Source of the DNA: an uncultured Pseudomonadota bacterium
Lineage (GTDB): Bacteria > Pseudomonadota > Gammaproteobacteria > Burkholderiales > Rhodocyclaceae
DNA length: 33,235 nt
Direction: 5' to 3'
Assembly (NCBI GenBank): GCA_946479855.1
Contig: CAMLHL010000026.1
Coordinates: forward strand, 1-33,235
Shown: piece after piece, positions 10,702-18,032 of the stretch
Numbering within the stretch: the stretch's first letter is position 1
Layout of the letters: the number at the start of each line of letters is the position of its first letter
Made by a program: the position numbers and the translations under genes
The notes under the pieces: model-generated
The model's database searches: none
Seen by the model: the letters and a program-made list of their open reading frames with translations, nothing else
What the model was told of the DNA's origin: nothing

Positions 10702-11386
10702 AACGGCTGAAATGGGCGACCTTCAGGCCCGGCTCGATGCCCTGCGCGCCAGCGGTGCGGCCGAACGCGACCCCGTCCACTTCGCCTACCTCGATGCCCT
10801 GGCCCGCCGCGCTGCCAGGCAACCGGAGGCGATCCGCCAGTCGCTCAACGCCAAAATCAGCGCCGCCGCCAGTGAACTAGCCGGCCGCCCGCTCCCGGCG
10901 CCGACTGAAAGCGCCCCGGCCAGTACTGCCAGTCCGCTCGCCGACCTGCTCATCTATCTCAGCGAACACGCCCACGGGCAAGCAGGCACGACGCAGCATG
11001 CAACGGGCAATGCTACGGTCGACCGGACATTTCGCCCAAAATCGAAAGATGCTTCGGCCGGCCGCAACCGGGCCGCCCCGGAACTCAAATCCGTCGCCTA
11101 CTTCCGCAACGAGTGGTCCAAGCTCAGCACCGAACAACAACTCACCCAAACCCTCGCCCAGGCCCCCGAAAACGCCGGCCCCATGAATTCCCAGCACCTC
11201 GTCCTGCGCAGCCTGCAACGCATGCGCGACATCGCGCCGGATTACCTGCAAGGATTCATGTCCTACATCGACACGCTGATCTGGCTGGAGCACGCTGACC
11301 CGACGAAGGTGGCGGCCAGTCGCTCGGCGGGTAGCGAGGGAGAGAGCAAGACGCGAACTGCAAAACGTAGCACGACGAATCGCTAA
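10694..11386 (+). CDS. DUF2894 family protein, last gene of the long-tail motor cluster
   Basis: A 230-residue soluble protein. The N-terminal region (LQARLDALRASGAAERDPVHFAYLDALARR) is helical, the middle (about 60-130) is low complexity, and the C-terminal domain (about 135-205) carries the DUF2894 pattern: FRNEWSKLSTEQQLTQTLAQ, PENAGPMNSQHLVLRSL, MRDIAPDYLQGFMSYIDTLIWLE. The tail is basic and Ser/Thr-rich. The ATG at 10694 lies inside the OmpA-like gene (8-bp overlap), indicating coupling. No enzymatic motif is visible. DUF2894 and DUF3348 are probably accessory partners, possibly binding the long tail of the DUF802 protein (inference). Confidence 0.88.
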   Translation: MAETAEMGDLQARLDALRASGAAERDPVHFAYLDALARRAARQPEAIRQSLNAKISAAASELAGRPLPAPTESAPASTASPLADLLIYLSEHAHGQAGTTQHATGNATVDRTFRPKSKDASAGRNRAAPELKSVAYFRNEWSKLSTEQQLTQTLAQAPENAGPMNSQHLVLRSLQRMRDIAPDYLQGFMSYIDTLIWLEHADPTKVAASRSAGSEGESKTRTAKRSTTNR

Positions 11387-11568
11387 TCAAACTTCGTGCT
11401 TGGCCGCTGAACAGCACCTGGTACCCCCTTGGCGTCGCGCACCAGCACGGCCGTTATAGCTCATGCTGGGGGAATACCTGCGCTGCAACGACTGCAGCCG
11501 ATCCGGCTACCGACGACAGCAGAGTGATAGCCCAAGGGGCGAGGTATCCAACCCGCCGTACCCGCCCT

Positions 11569-12102
11569 TCAGACCTGATGCCCCCCCGGGCGCTCGCGAT
11601 ATGTCTGATCGAAGATGTGCTCCAACGCCGGATGCACACCGCGCAACTGGTCGATCACCGCCTTTGCCCAGTCAAAGTATTCCTGACGCCGCTGCAGCGA
11701 CCAACCGCGGGGCGGTGCATGGGCGACATCGCGCAGATTGCAGATCTTGTCGGCCAGCTTGACCAGTTTGGCCTGTCGGCTGATGTACGGGGCATGGTCG
11801 ATCTGATGCTGTTTGCGCGCTGCCTTGGAGAGCATTTTGTCATCGCTGACTTCCAGCACGATATCGGCGATCTCCTTGCCGAAATGGCGGATCAATTCCT
11901 GTTCCGTTGTTTCCGTATCTTCGATCGTGTCGTGCAGGATGGCGGCAATCAAGACCTGCTCGTCATCCAGACCCACTTCGTTGGCCAAAACGTTGGCCAA
12001 GGCAATCGGATGGTTGATATAGGGTGAGGCAGCCGCATCCTTGCGGCGCTGGTCTCGGTGTTTGTCGGCGGCGAAGGCAATGGCGGCAAGCAGTCGGTTC
12101 AT
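11569..12102 (-). CDS. HD-domain protein, small alarmone hydrolase (MESH1/SpoT-hydrolase-like)
   Basis: A 177-residue single-domain HD phosphohydrolase resembling the hydrolase half of SpoT/Rel and animal MESH1, which remove the 3'-pyrophosphate of (p)ppGpp (MESH1 also acts on NADPH). The metal and catalytic residues are intact: H31 in YINHP, H57-D58 with E61-D62 in AAILHDTIEDTE, and D118 with N122 in KLADKICNLRD. These lie at a constant offset of four from my recollection of MESH1 numbering (H35, H61, D62, E65, D66, D122, N126). There is no synthetase, TGS or ACT domain. It is monocistronic and converges on the DUF2894 gene. The ribosome binding site is weak (AGGA, about 8 bp). Substrate inferred from motifs. 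Confidence 0.85.
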   Translation of the reverse strand: MNRLLAAIAFAADKHRDQRRKDAAASPYINHPIALANVLANEVGLDDEQVLIAAILHDTIEDTETTEQELIRHFGKEIADIVLEVSDDKMLSKAARKQHQIDHAPYISRQAKLVKLADKICNLRDVAHAPPRGWSLQRRQEYFDWAKAVIDQLRGVHPALEHIFDQTYRERPGGHQV

Positions 12103-12695
12103 GGAGCTATCCTACCCCAAGTTCGCAGCGGCAACCCGCTCCGGAAGCCCCTGCTCGTACTTCAACAGCCAAAGCCGGAAGCAGGATGGCATCCGGAGCA
12201 TGTAGCGCTGACTTCATCGGGCCCATGGCTGACAAGGGGCCGAGGGCAGGCGCACCACAGGCTGACGTGGTGACGACATCGCGGCCAACGCAGTCGCAGC
12301 CAAGCAAAGGTAGGTGCACCGTCCGTAAGTAGCAGAGGGGGACGCGTACCGCATCGCTCAACGACCACAGGTTATCGATACTGCTCCGGGCAAAACAGTG
12401 CCCACACTGCGAAGAAAGCATCATTTCAACACTGGAATGAACGCCTCTTCACTTCAAAAAGGTTATCCCTGTTTTCTGTGGATAACCTTGTGGGTTTGAC
12501 CTGAGGCAGTGGGCCAAGTTACTGTCAGGACAATACTTTTCACTCATCGCTCAAAAATTAGGCATTCCGGCGCGACCTTGACTGGCAGCGCCGGAGGGCC
12601 GTTGAAATCTCTTGTCAGGTCGAAGCCACAGCTATCTGCTGCGTTGCTGGTTCCCGGCCCCGGTACGACAGGCAAAGATCTTATGAGGCAACACC
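12103..12695. other. 593-bp gene-free stretch
   Basis: No recognisable gene on either strand. A minus-strand frame at 12107-12424 reads through but is Cys- and Leu-rich without domain character, and a second frame overlaps it, so I treat it as non-coding or a decayed remnant. The stretch contains the inverted repeat with a DnaA-box-like arm at 12459-12489. The promoter of the esterase gene should lie downstream of that repeat. Confidence 0.45.
12459..12489. repeat. 10-bp inverted repeat whose right arm contains a consensus DnaA box
   Basis: AAGGTTATCC (12459-12468) and GGATAACCTT (12480-12489) are perfect inverted arms around 11 nt. TGTGGATAA (12478-12486) is the reverse complement of the DnaA consensus TTATCCACA. 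No dnaA, dnaN or AT-rich unwinding region is present, so this is not oriC; a regulator binding site or an isolated DnaA site fits better. Confidence 0.45.
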
Positions 12696-13379
12696 ATGTC
12701 TGAAATTACGATACATGAAGTCGAAACCGCTCAAAACCCGACGGTGGCGGTGATCTGGATGCATGGACTGGGGGCTGACGGCACGGACTTCGAACCGATT
12801 GTTCCCGAACTTGGACTCGCACCTTCACCGGGGATACGGTTCATATTCCCCGACGCCCCGTACCGGCCAGTCAGTTGCAATGGCGGCTATGTGATGCGTG
12901 CATGGTACGACATCATTTCACTTGAACCGGGCAGCAGAGAAATCGACGAGACAGGGCTGCTCGAATCCCGCCACATCGTTCGGCAACTGATCGCGAGGGA
13001 AACAGAACGTGGCATATTGAGCCATCGGATCTTTCTGGCCGGTTTTTCACAAGGCGGGGCGGTGGCCTACTTGACTGCCCTGACTCACCCGGAACCACTG
13101 GCCGGGGTAATTGCCCTGTCGACCTACATTCCCAGCGCCCACTTGATTACCGACAGCCTTGTTTTGGCAAACCGCCAGACCCCGCTCTTCGTGGCCCACG
13201 GTACCGATGATGAAGTGGTATCCCTGGCCCTTGGCAGGCAAGCGCATCAACTGGTGCAGGAACTCGGCTTTTCCCCGGAATGGCACACCTATGAAATGCC
13301 CCACGCCATCTGCCCAGAGGAAGCCGCCGATATCGGAATCTGGTTGAATCGCCGAGTGAAAGAGACCGCCGAAGCTTGA
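12696..13379 (+). CDS. Carboxylesterase / phospholipase family alpha/beta hydrolase
   Basis: A 227-residue cytoplasmic serine hydrolase of the phospholipase/carboxylesterase (EstB, acyl-protein-thioesterase-like) family. The catalytic triad is visible: S118 in LAGFSQGGAVA, D172 in AHGTDDEVV and H203 in MPHAICPEE. The oxyanion-side motif WMHGLGADGTDF (22-32) and FPDAPYRPVSCNGGYVMRAWYD are typical. The length matches the family (about 220). The start ATG has AGG 8 bp upstream. It appears to be a single gene. The natural substrate is unknown; members hydrolyse short-chain esters or lysophospholipids. Confidence 0.93.
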   Translation: MSEITIHEVETAQNPTVAVIWMHGLGADGTDFEPIVPELGLAPSPGIRFIFPDAPYRPVSCNGGYVMRAWYDIISLEPGSREIDETGLLESRHIVRQLIARETERGILSHRIFLAGFSQGGAVAYLTALTHPEPLAGVIALSTYIPSAHLITDSLVLANRQTPLFVAHGTDDEVVSLALGRQAHQLVQELGFSPEWHTYEMPHAICPEEAADIGIWLNRRVKETAEA

Positions 13380-13709
13380 GCACATGGGTACCAGGAGGCG
13401 CTCATCTCCGTAACTTCAAACGGACAACCGCGCGCTTTTCGACTCAGGAATAGACATGGCCTACGCCATGCGCAACGAGAAACGCTAGCCTATGCTCGGT
13501 TTTTGGCCCGGAGTTCCTGCTCCGACATTCTTCCCGCCTCAGGAAATCGGCGTTGCCAGCGATTGCCAGAAGTAGAGCAAACCCACATCCGGCATGCTGT
13601 CGATAGCGCGAACGATATCCTTGCCGGTGACGCGCCCTTGAGTAGCATCAAAACCGAGGGCGGGCGTAGGACGCACAATGGGTTGTGCATATTTCCCGTA
13701 AAAGTTCCG
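13380..13709. other. Intergenic stretch upstream of the acyl-CoA ligase gene
   Basis: Holds the possible minus-strand small ORF (13539-13739) and presumably the promoter of the ligase operon. The ligase frame stays open upstream to a TTG at 13503, but the translation there lacks AMP-ligase homology, so I do not include it. No clear -35/-10 pair. Confidence 0.35.
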
Positions 13710-13739
13710 ATGAGACCAGCGCTGATTCGAAAACTGCAT
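13539..13739 (-). CDS. Possible small ORF (66 aa), divergent to the acyl-CoA ligase
   Basis: A minus-strand ATG at 13739 lies 9 bp after a strong GGAGGAGGG ribosome binding site. The product begins MQFSNQRWSHRNFYGKYAQP and ends with DIVRAIDSMPDVGLLYFWQS and LATPIS. It looks protein-like, with charged and aromatic residues mixed, but matches no family I know. It would overlap the proposed ligase start by 30 bp, so either the ligase starts later (for example GTG 13758) or this ORF is spurious. Confidence 0.35.
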   Translation of the reverse strand: MQFSNQRWSHRNFYGKYAQPIVRPTPALGFDATQGRVTGKDIVRAIDSMPDVGLLYFWQSLATPIS

Positions 13740-15467
13740 ACTGAATCGCCCTCCTCCGTGACTCCGGATGATGGAGTTACGGGGGGGGTATTTTCATGGG
13801 CGAAGATCGCTGGTGAACTGGGCGTTGCCTCCGACGGCAATCTCAACATGGCTCATTTGGCGGTGGACCGTCATGCCCGTTCACGACGCGCTGACCGAGT
13901 GGCACTCCGCTTTATTGATGCGGATGGCGCTTCCCGCACAGTCAGCTATCGCGAACTCGCCGGGCTGACCGACCGCTTTGCCAACCTCCTCAGGTCCTTG
14001 AATGTGAACAAGGGTGATTGTGTATTCGTCCTTTGTAAGCGGACTTTGGAACTTTACGTGGCCGTACTCGGCGCACTGAAGATTGGTGCGGTCGCCGCCC
14101 CCCTTTTTCAGGCCTTCGGACCGGAACCGATTCGCACCCGCATCGCCCAGGCCGCTGGCAAAGTGCTGGTGACCACGACGAGCACGTATCAACGCAAAGT
14201 GGCGGCATTACGGGCCGACCTGCCGAGCCTGCAACATGTTCTGCTGGTGGATGACCTCGGCCTCGGCGCCATTGCCGGCACGCTGGATCTGCATGCCTTG
14301 CTGCGGCTTGCCCCCGAGGCACCGGCGCTTGTGCCCACCTGCGCCGAAGATCCGGCATTCCTGCATTTCACCAGCGGCACCACCGGCATGCCCAAGGGAG
14401 CAATCCACGTACACGGTGCCGTCCTGAGTCATTTTGCGACCGCCCGAAGCGCCCTTGACCTGCATCCGGACGACGTATTCTGGTGCACCGCCGATCCAGG
14501 CTGGGTTACCGGCACGACTTACGGCATCATCGCCCCCCTGGTACTCGGAGTAACGAGCATCGTGGACGAGGCCGAATTCGATCCGCTACGCTGGCTTCGT
14601 CTTCTGGCGAGCGAGCGGGTGAATGTCTGGTACACAACGCCAACGGCGATCCGCGTGCTGATGAAGGCCGGCCCCGAATTGTTTGCCGACCGGCATTTCC
14701 CCGACTTGCGCTTCATTGCCAGCGTCGGGGAGGCGCTCAATCCGGAAGCAGTCTGGTGGGGACAGGAGGTTCTGGGGTGTCCGATCCATGACAACTGGTG
14801 GCAGACCGAGACCGGATGCATCGTGATCGCGAACACCGCCCCGCAGAATATCAAGCCGGGTTCGATGGGGCGCCCCTTGCCAGGTTTCGAGGCGCATGTG
14901 GTTCGGCGCCAAGCCGGCAAGGCCGTCGAGTTGCTCGAGACGCCGGGGAGCATCGGAGAACTGGCGCTGCGAACCGGATGGCCATCCATGTTTCGTGCCT
15001 ATCTCGACCAACCGGCGCGCTATGGCCAATGCTTTGCCGACAATCTGTATTTGACCGGCGACATGGTGCGGCGCGATGCCGACGGTTACTACTGGTTCGT
15101 CGGCAGGCGTGATGATGTCATCAAGTCGGCAGGACATCTGATCGGGCCGTTTGAGGTCGAAAACGTTTTGATGGAGCACCCGTCGGTAGCCGAGTCGGCG
15201 GTGATCGGCAAGCCGGATACGCTCGCCGGTGAAACGATCAAGGCATTTGTCGTGCTCAAGCATGGTGTCCTGCCCAGCGAGAGCCTACGCCTGGCACTGC
15301 TGGCGCATGCACGTCGGCGCCTCGGAGCCGCCGTGGCCCCGAAGGAAATTGCCTTCGCCACAGAGCTGCCACATACTCGGAGCGGAAAAATCATGCGGCG
15401 GCTCCTCAAGGCCAGGGAACTCGGCTTGCCAGAGGGTGACCGTTCGACGCTGGAACAAGGGGAGTGA
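13710..15467 (+). CDS. Acetyl-CoA synthetase-like AMP-forming acyl-CoA ligase
   Basis: An ANL-superfamily enzyme that activates a carboxylate with ATP to acyl-AMP and transfers it to CoA or a phosphopantetheine arm. It is nearest to acetyl-CoA synthetases: the P-loop FTSGTTGMPKGAIH, WWQTETG (the Trp wall that limits the pocket to short acyl groups), YLTGDMVRRDADGYYWFVGRRDDVIK, and the C-terminal SGKIMRRLLK with K560, the lysine acetylated in Acs. Homology begins at FSWAKIAGELG, so translation must start upstream of 13790; ATG 13710 is taken (585 residues) although its ribosome binding site is weak. A G8 run at 13781-13788 lies between this start and the homologous region. An ACP gene follows after 2 bp, so the acyl group may go to the ACP rather than free CoA. 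Confidence 0.9.
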   Translation: MRPALIRKLHTESPSSVTPDDGVTGGVFSWAKIAGELGVASDGNLNMAHLAVDRHARSRRADRVALRFIDADGASRTVSYRELAGLTDRFANLLRSLNVNKGDCVFVLCKRTLELYVAVLGALKIGAVAAPLFQAFGPEPIRTRIAQAAGKVLVTTTSTYQRKVAALRADLPSLQHVLLVDDLGLGAIAGTLDLHALLRLAPEAPALVPTCAEDPAFLHFTSGTTGMPKGAIHVHGAVLSHFATARSALDLHPDDVFWCTADPGWVTGTTYGIIAPLVLGVTSIVDEAEFDPLRWLRLLASERVNVWYTTPTAIRVLMKAGPELFADRHFPDLRFIASVGEALNPEAVWWGQEVLGCPIHDNWWQTETGCIVIANTAPQNIKPGSMGRPLPGFEAHVVRRQAGKAVELLETPGSIGELALRTGWPSMFRAYLDQPARYGQCFADNLYLTGDMVRRDADGYYWFVGRRDDVIKSAGHLIGPFEVENVLMEHPSVAESAVIGKPDTLAGETIKAFVVLKHGVLPSESLRLALLAHARRRLGAAVAPKEIAFATELPHTRSGKIMRRLLKARELGLPEGDRSTLEQGE

Positions 15468-15469
15468 TA

Positions 15470-15736
15470 ATGAATCCGAACCACGAGCAGCTGCACATCG
15501 CAGTATTCGACATCCTGAAGACGCTGGCACCGGAAATCGATCCGGCCCGGATCATCAGCGACAAGCCGCTGCGCACGCAGATCGACCTGGACTCCATCGA
15601 CTGGCTGAATGTTCTGGCCGCTATCGATGAGAAGCTGGGCGTCAATATTCCCGAAACCGACTATGGCAAGGTCGTGACGCTGGACGGCATCATCGCCTAT
15701 CTGGCGGAGAAAGCACGGCAAGCAACCGCGGAGTGA
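15470..15736 (+). CDS. Acyl carrier protein
   Basis: An 88-residue acidic helical protein with the phosphopantetheine attachment site at S42 in QIDLDSIDWLNVL; W45 replaces the more usual Leu or Met after DSx. The start ATG 15470 has GGGGAG 6 bp upstream; a GTG two codons earlier is less well placed. It is not the fatty-acid-synthesis AcpP: there are no fab genes nearby, and it sits between an acetyl-CoA-synthetase-like ligase and a GNAT enzyme. Likely role: a dedicated carrier loaded by the upstream ligase or charged from its product. The next gene starts at or just after its stop. Confidence 0.9.
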   Translation: MNPNHEQLHIAVFDILKTLAPEIDPARIISDKPLRTQIDLDSIDWLNVLAAIDEKLGVNIPETDYGKVVTLDGIIAYLAEKARQATAE

Positions 15737-15741
15737 AATTC

Positions 15742-16269
15742 GTGAGCGACTATCCCGCCGATCTCATGCGTACCCGTTATCTGTTCGACGGCACTCCGGT
15801 CATGATCCGCCCGATCCGCCGGGAAGACGCCCCGATGGAAGAGGAGTTCGTAAAACATCTTTCCCCGGACTCGCGCTACAAGCGCTTCATGTCCACCTTT
15901 CAGGAACTGCCGCCGGGCAAACTGAAGTACCTGACCGAGATCGACTACGTCCGGCATCTGGCCTTGGTGGCGGTGGTGCAACAGGATGGGCAGGATCTGG
16001 AAATCGGCGTGGCGCGCTATGTCGCCAATCCGTCCGGCAATAGCTGTGAATTCGCCGTTGCCATTGACGATGCCTGGCAGGGTAGCGGCGTGGCCGGCAT
16101 CCTGATGCTAGCGCTGATTGATGCAGCGAAGGAGCGCGGCATGGGAAACATGGAGGGGATCATCCTTGCCTCCAATCACAAGATGCTCAAATTCGCCCGG
16201 CAACTTGGCTTCGCTTTGCACCGGGACCCTGACGACCCGGGTATGTTCCGCGCCTTGCGAACGCTGTAA
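15742..16269 (+). CDS. GNAT-family acetyltransferase (Pat/AcuA-like)
   Basis: A GNAT acyltransferase of about 175 residues. The N-terminal part (GTPVMIRPIRREDAPMEEEFV, then LSPDSRYKRFMS) resembles the acetyltransferase domain of the Pat/YfiQ enzymes that acetylate acetyl-CoA synthetase. The acetyl-CoA-binding region is DDAWQGSGVAGILMLALIDAAKERGM, and the C-terminal NHKMLKFARQLGF is the usual beta-strand/helix element. The GTG at 15742 is preferred because GGAG lies 8 bp upstream; a GTG at 15733 would overlap the ACP stop (GTGA). In an operon with a ligase carrying the SGK lysine, protein acetylation that switches off the ligase is the natural hypothesis; acyl transfer from the ACP to a small molecule is the alternative. 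Confidence 0.88.
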   Translation: MSDYPADLMRTRYLFDGTPVMIRPIRREDAPMEEEFVKHLSPDSRYKRFMSTFQELPPGKLKYLTEIDYVRHLALVAVVQQDGQDLEIGVARYVANPSGNSCEFAVAIDDAWQGSGVAGILMLALIDAAKERGMGNMEGIILASNHKMLKFARQLGFALHRDPDDPGMFRALRTL

Positions 16270-16717
16270 CTGGGATCGCTATTGCAGCCGTGCCTTGATC
16301 CAGGAGCAGAAACACACCTGACCAAGCTCCTGGCGCTCACCCATACCCCGAAGACCAATGGAGCGGCAGTCGGCTGCCACATTTTTCATTAAATCGGGCA
16401 TAGGGCAAAAGGCCACGGGCGGCTGGTTGTTAGTCCAGCTGCTATGTCCGCATCACTGGGTCGGGCGATTCTTCCGACCATGCGCTGGCGAGTCATGCAT
16501 ACCTTCACACCTGTTTTTCAGGCCCCCGTGGCGTGATCATTTTGCTCCATTCGCAGCATGGCACCCACGTAAAAATTTCCTGAATCTCCGCGCCTCTGGC
16601 TCTTCTTCTGCTTGTCGACCGGCGTCGCCCTGGCCCGGCGCATCGCATGCGTTCCACAAGCAGCGGGCAAGCGGTCGTTACAAGCGCTCAATGTTGCCTT
16701 GCACGAATGGCCGTCAC
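16270..16717. other. 448-bp gene-free stretch between GNAT and alanine dehydrogenase genes
   Basis: Contains a weak hairpin just after the GNAT gene (16300-16333). A plus-strand frame across most of it continues antisense into the alanine dehydrogenase gene, and a minus-strand frame begins at the dehydrogenase stop. Neither shows a domain, signal peptide or good ribosome binding site, so I see no gene here. Confidence 0.45.
16300..16333 (+). terminator. Weak hairpin after the ligase-ACP-GNAT operon
   Basis: CCAGGAGC (16300-16307) pairs with GCTCCTGG (16326-16333), an 8-bp stem with an 18-nt loop about 30 bp after the GNAT stop. No T-tract follows, so terminator function is uncertain. Confidence 0.25.
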
Positions 16718-17848
16718 TCACCCGAGACCGGTCACTCCGAGCACCTTGCGCGCCGCCAGGTAATTCATTCCCAGCGCCTCGGCTACCGGAGGACAGGTGA
16801 TCTGACCGCCATGGACATTCAGCCCGGCGAGCAGATGCGGATCGTCCAGAAGCGCTTGGCGAATCCCCTTGTCCGCCATCGCCAGAACGAAGGGCAAAGT
16901 GGCGTGGTTCAACGCGAAGGTTGAAGTCCTCGCTACCGCGCCCGGCATGTTGGCGACACAGTAATGGACGATCCCGTCAACGACGTAGGTGGGATTGTCA
17001 TGGTTGGTCGGGCGGCTGGTTTCGAAGCACCCCCCCTGATCGATTGAAACGTCCACCAGAACCGAGCCAGGGCGAATCACTTTCAGTTGCTCCCGCGACA
17101 CCAGGCGCGGCGTTGCAGCACCGGGAATCAGCACGGCACCGATAATCAGGTCAGCGTCAGACAAGGCGGCCTCGATGGCCTCGCCCGTCGAATAGACAGT
17201 CTGTACACGCCCTGCGAAACGGCTGTCGAGCCAGCGCAGTCGCTCCAGTGAACGGTTGATGATGGTCACTTGCGCTCCCATGCCCAGTGCTGTCAGCGCC
17301 GCGTTGTAACCGACCACGCCCCCGCCGAGTATGGTCACCTTGCCGGCCGGCACGCCTGGTACACCGCCCAGAAGCACACCGGATCCACCCTTGGATTTTT
17401 CCAGATGGGCAGCCCCGGCCTGGATAGACATCCGGCCGGCAATTTCACTCATCGGCATCAACAAGGGCAAGCCACCAGCCGCATCAGTCACCGTCTCATA
17501 GGCAATCGCAGTGGCGCCCGAGGCACAGAGCAACTCGGTCTGTTGCCGGTCAGGCGCCAAGTGCAGATAGGCAAAAATTGCCTGATTGGGCTGTAGCAAA
17601 ACACATTCCTGCGCTTGAGGCTCCTTGACCTTGACGATCAATTCGGCATGGGCGAATACCTCGCCGGGCGTTTCGACCACCTCAGCGCCAGCGTCGCAAT
17701 AAGCGTCATCAGGCAGGCCAATGGCCGCACCGGCATCTCGCTGCACAATAACCTGATGGCCACGACGCACCAGTTCGCGCACGCTTGCCGGGGTCAAGCC
17801 GACACGATATTCATGATTTTTGATTTCCTTGGGAACACCGATACGCAT
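16718..17848 (-). CDS. ald: Alanine dehydrogenase
   Basis: NAD-dependent L-alanine/pyruvate interconversion in the cytoplasm. The 376-residue protein has the family's usual length and hallmarks: MRIGVPKEIKNHEYRVGLTP at the N-terminus, KVKEP and YLHLAPD (active-site Lys and His), the signature GMGAQVTIINRSLERLRWLD after the nucleotide-binding loop ILGGGVVGYNAA, and DVSIDQGGCFETSRPT. Two adjacent ATGs exist (17851 and 17848); the GGGGGG run upstream is better spaced for the second, which also gives the standard MRIG start. It is divergent from the LonC-like protease gene across about 180 bp. It provides pyruvate from alanine or assimilates ammonia. Confidence 0.97.
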   Translation of the reverse strand: MRIGVPKEIKNHEYRVGLTPASVRELVRRGHQVIVQRDAGAAIGLPDDAYCDAGAEVVETPGEVFAHAELIVKVKEPQAQECVLLQPNQAIFAYLHLAPDRQQTELLCASGATAIAYETVTDAAGGLPLLMPMSEIAGRMSIQAGAAHLEKSKGGSGVLLGGVPGVPAGKVTILGGGVVGYNAALTALGMGAQVTIINRSLERLRWLDSRFAGRVQTVYSTGEAIEAALSDADLIIGAVLIPGAATPRLVSREQLKVIRPGSVLVDVSIDQGGCFETSRPTNHDNPTYVVDGIVHYCVANMPGAVARTSTFALNHATLPFVLAMADKGIRQALLDDPHLLAGLNVHGGQITCPPVAEALGMNYLAARKVLGVTGLG

Positions 17849-18032
17849 CATTACCCCCCGTCTCTAAGGATCGTTGTGAAGCGTCATTACCTCGGCATTT
17901 CAGCAAGTGACATGCCGGCTCCCTGTCTATCGTACTCCTGCCCGCCAGCAGGCACCCAATCCGATCCAATTGGTAGCAGTGACCCGTTACGAGTAATCTA
18001 TTAGAAATTCCAAGGGAAAATGCACTGACCAT

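Noticed and set aside
6897..11386. Calling the four-gene cluster a Zorya defence system
   Set aside because: Only the motor pair resembles ZorA/ZorB in architecture. There is no ZorC, ZorD helicase/nuclease or ZorE gene, and no other defence gene is nearby.
12107..12424. A 105-codon minus-strand frame between the HD and esterase genes
   Set aside because: No ribosome binding site, no domain, and a competing overlapping frame. A decayed mobile-element fragment is possible but cannot be shown without a search.
12459..12489. Replication origin
   Set aside because: Only one consensus DnaA box, no AT-rich unwinding element and no dnaA, dnaN or gyrB nearby.
16358..16924. A 188-codon plus-strand frame downstream of the GNAT gene
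   Set aside because: Its 3' third is antisense to alanine dehydrogenase and the rest is low-information sequence with many Arg, Ser and His and no recognisable start signal.
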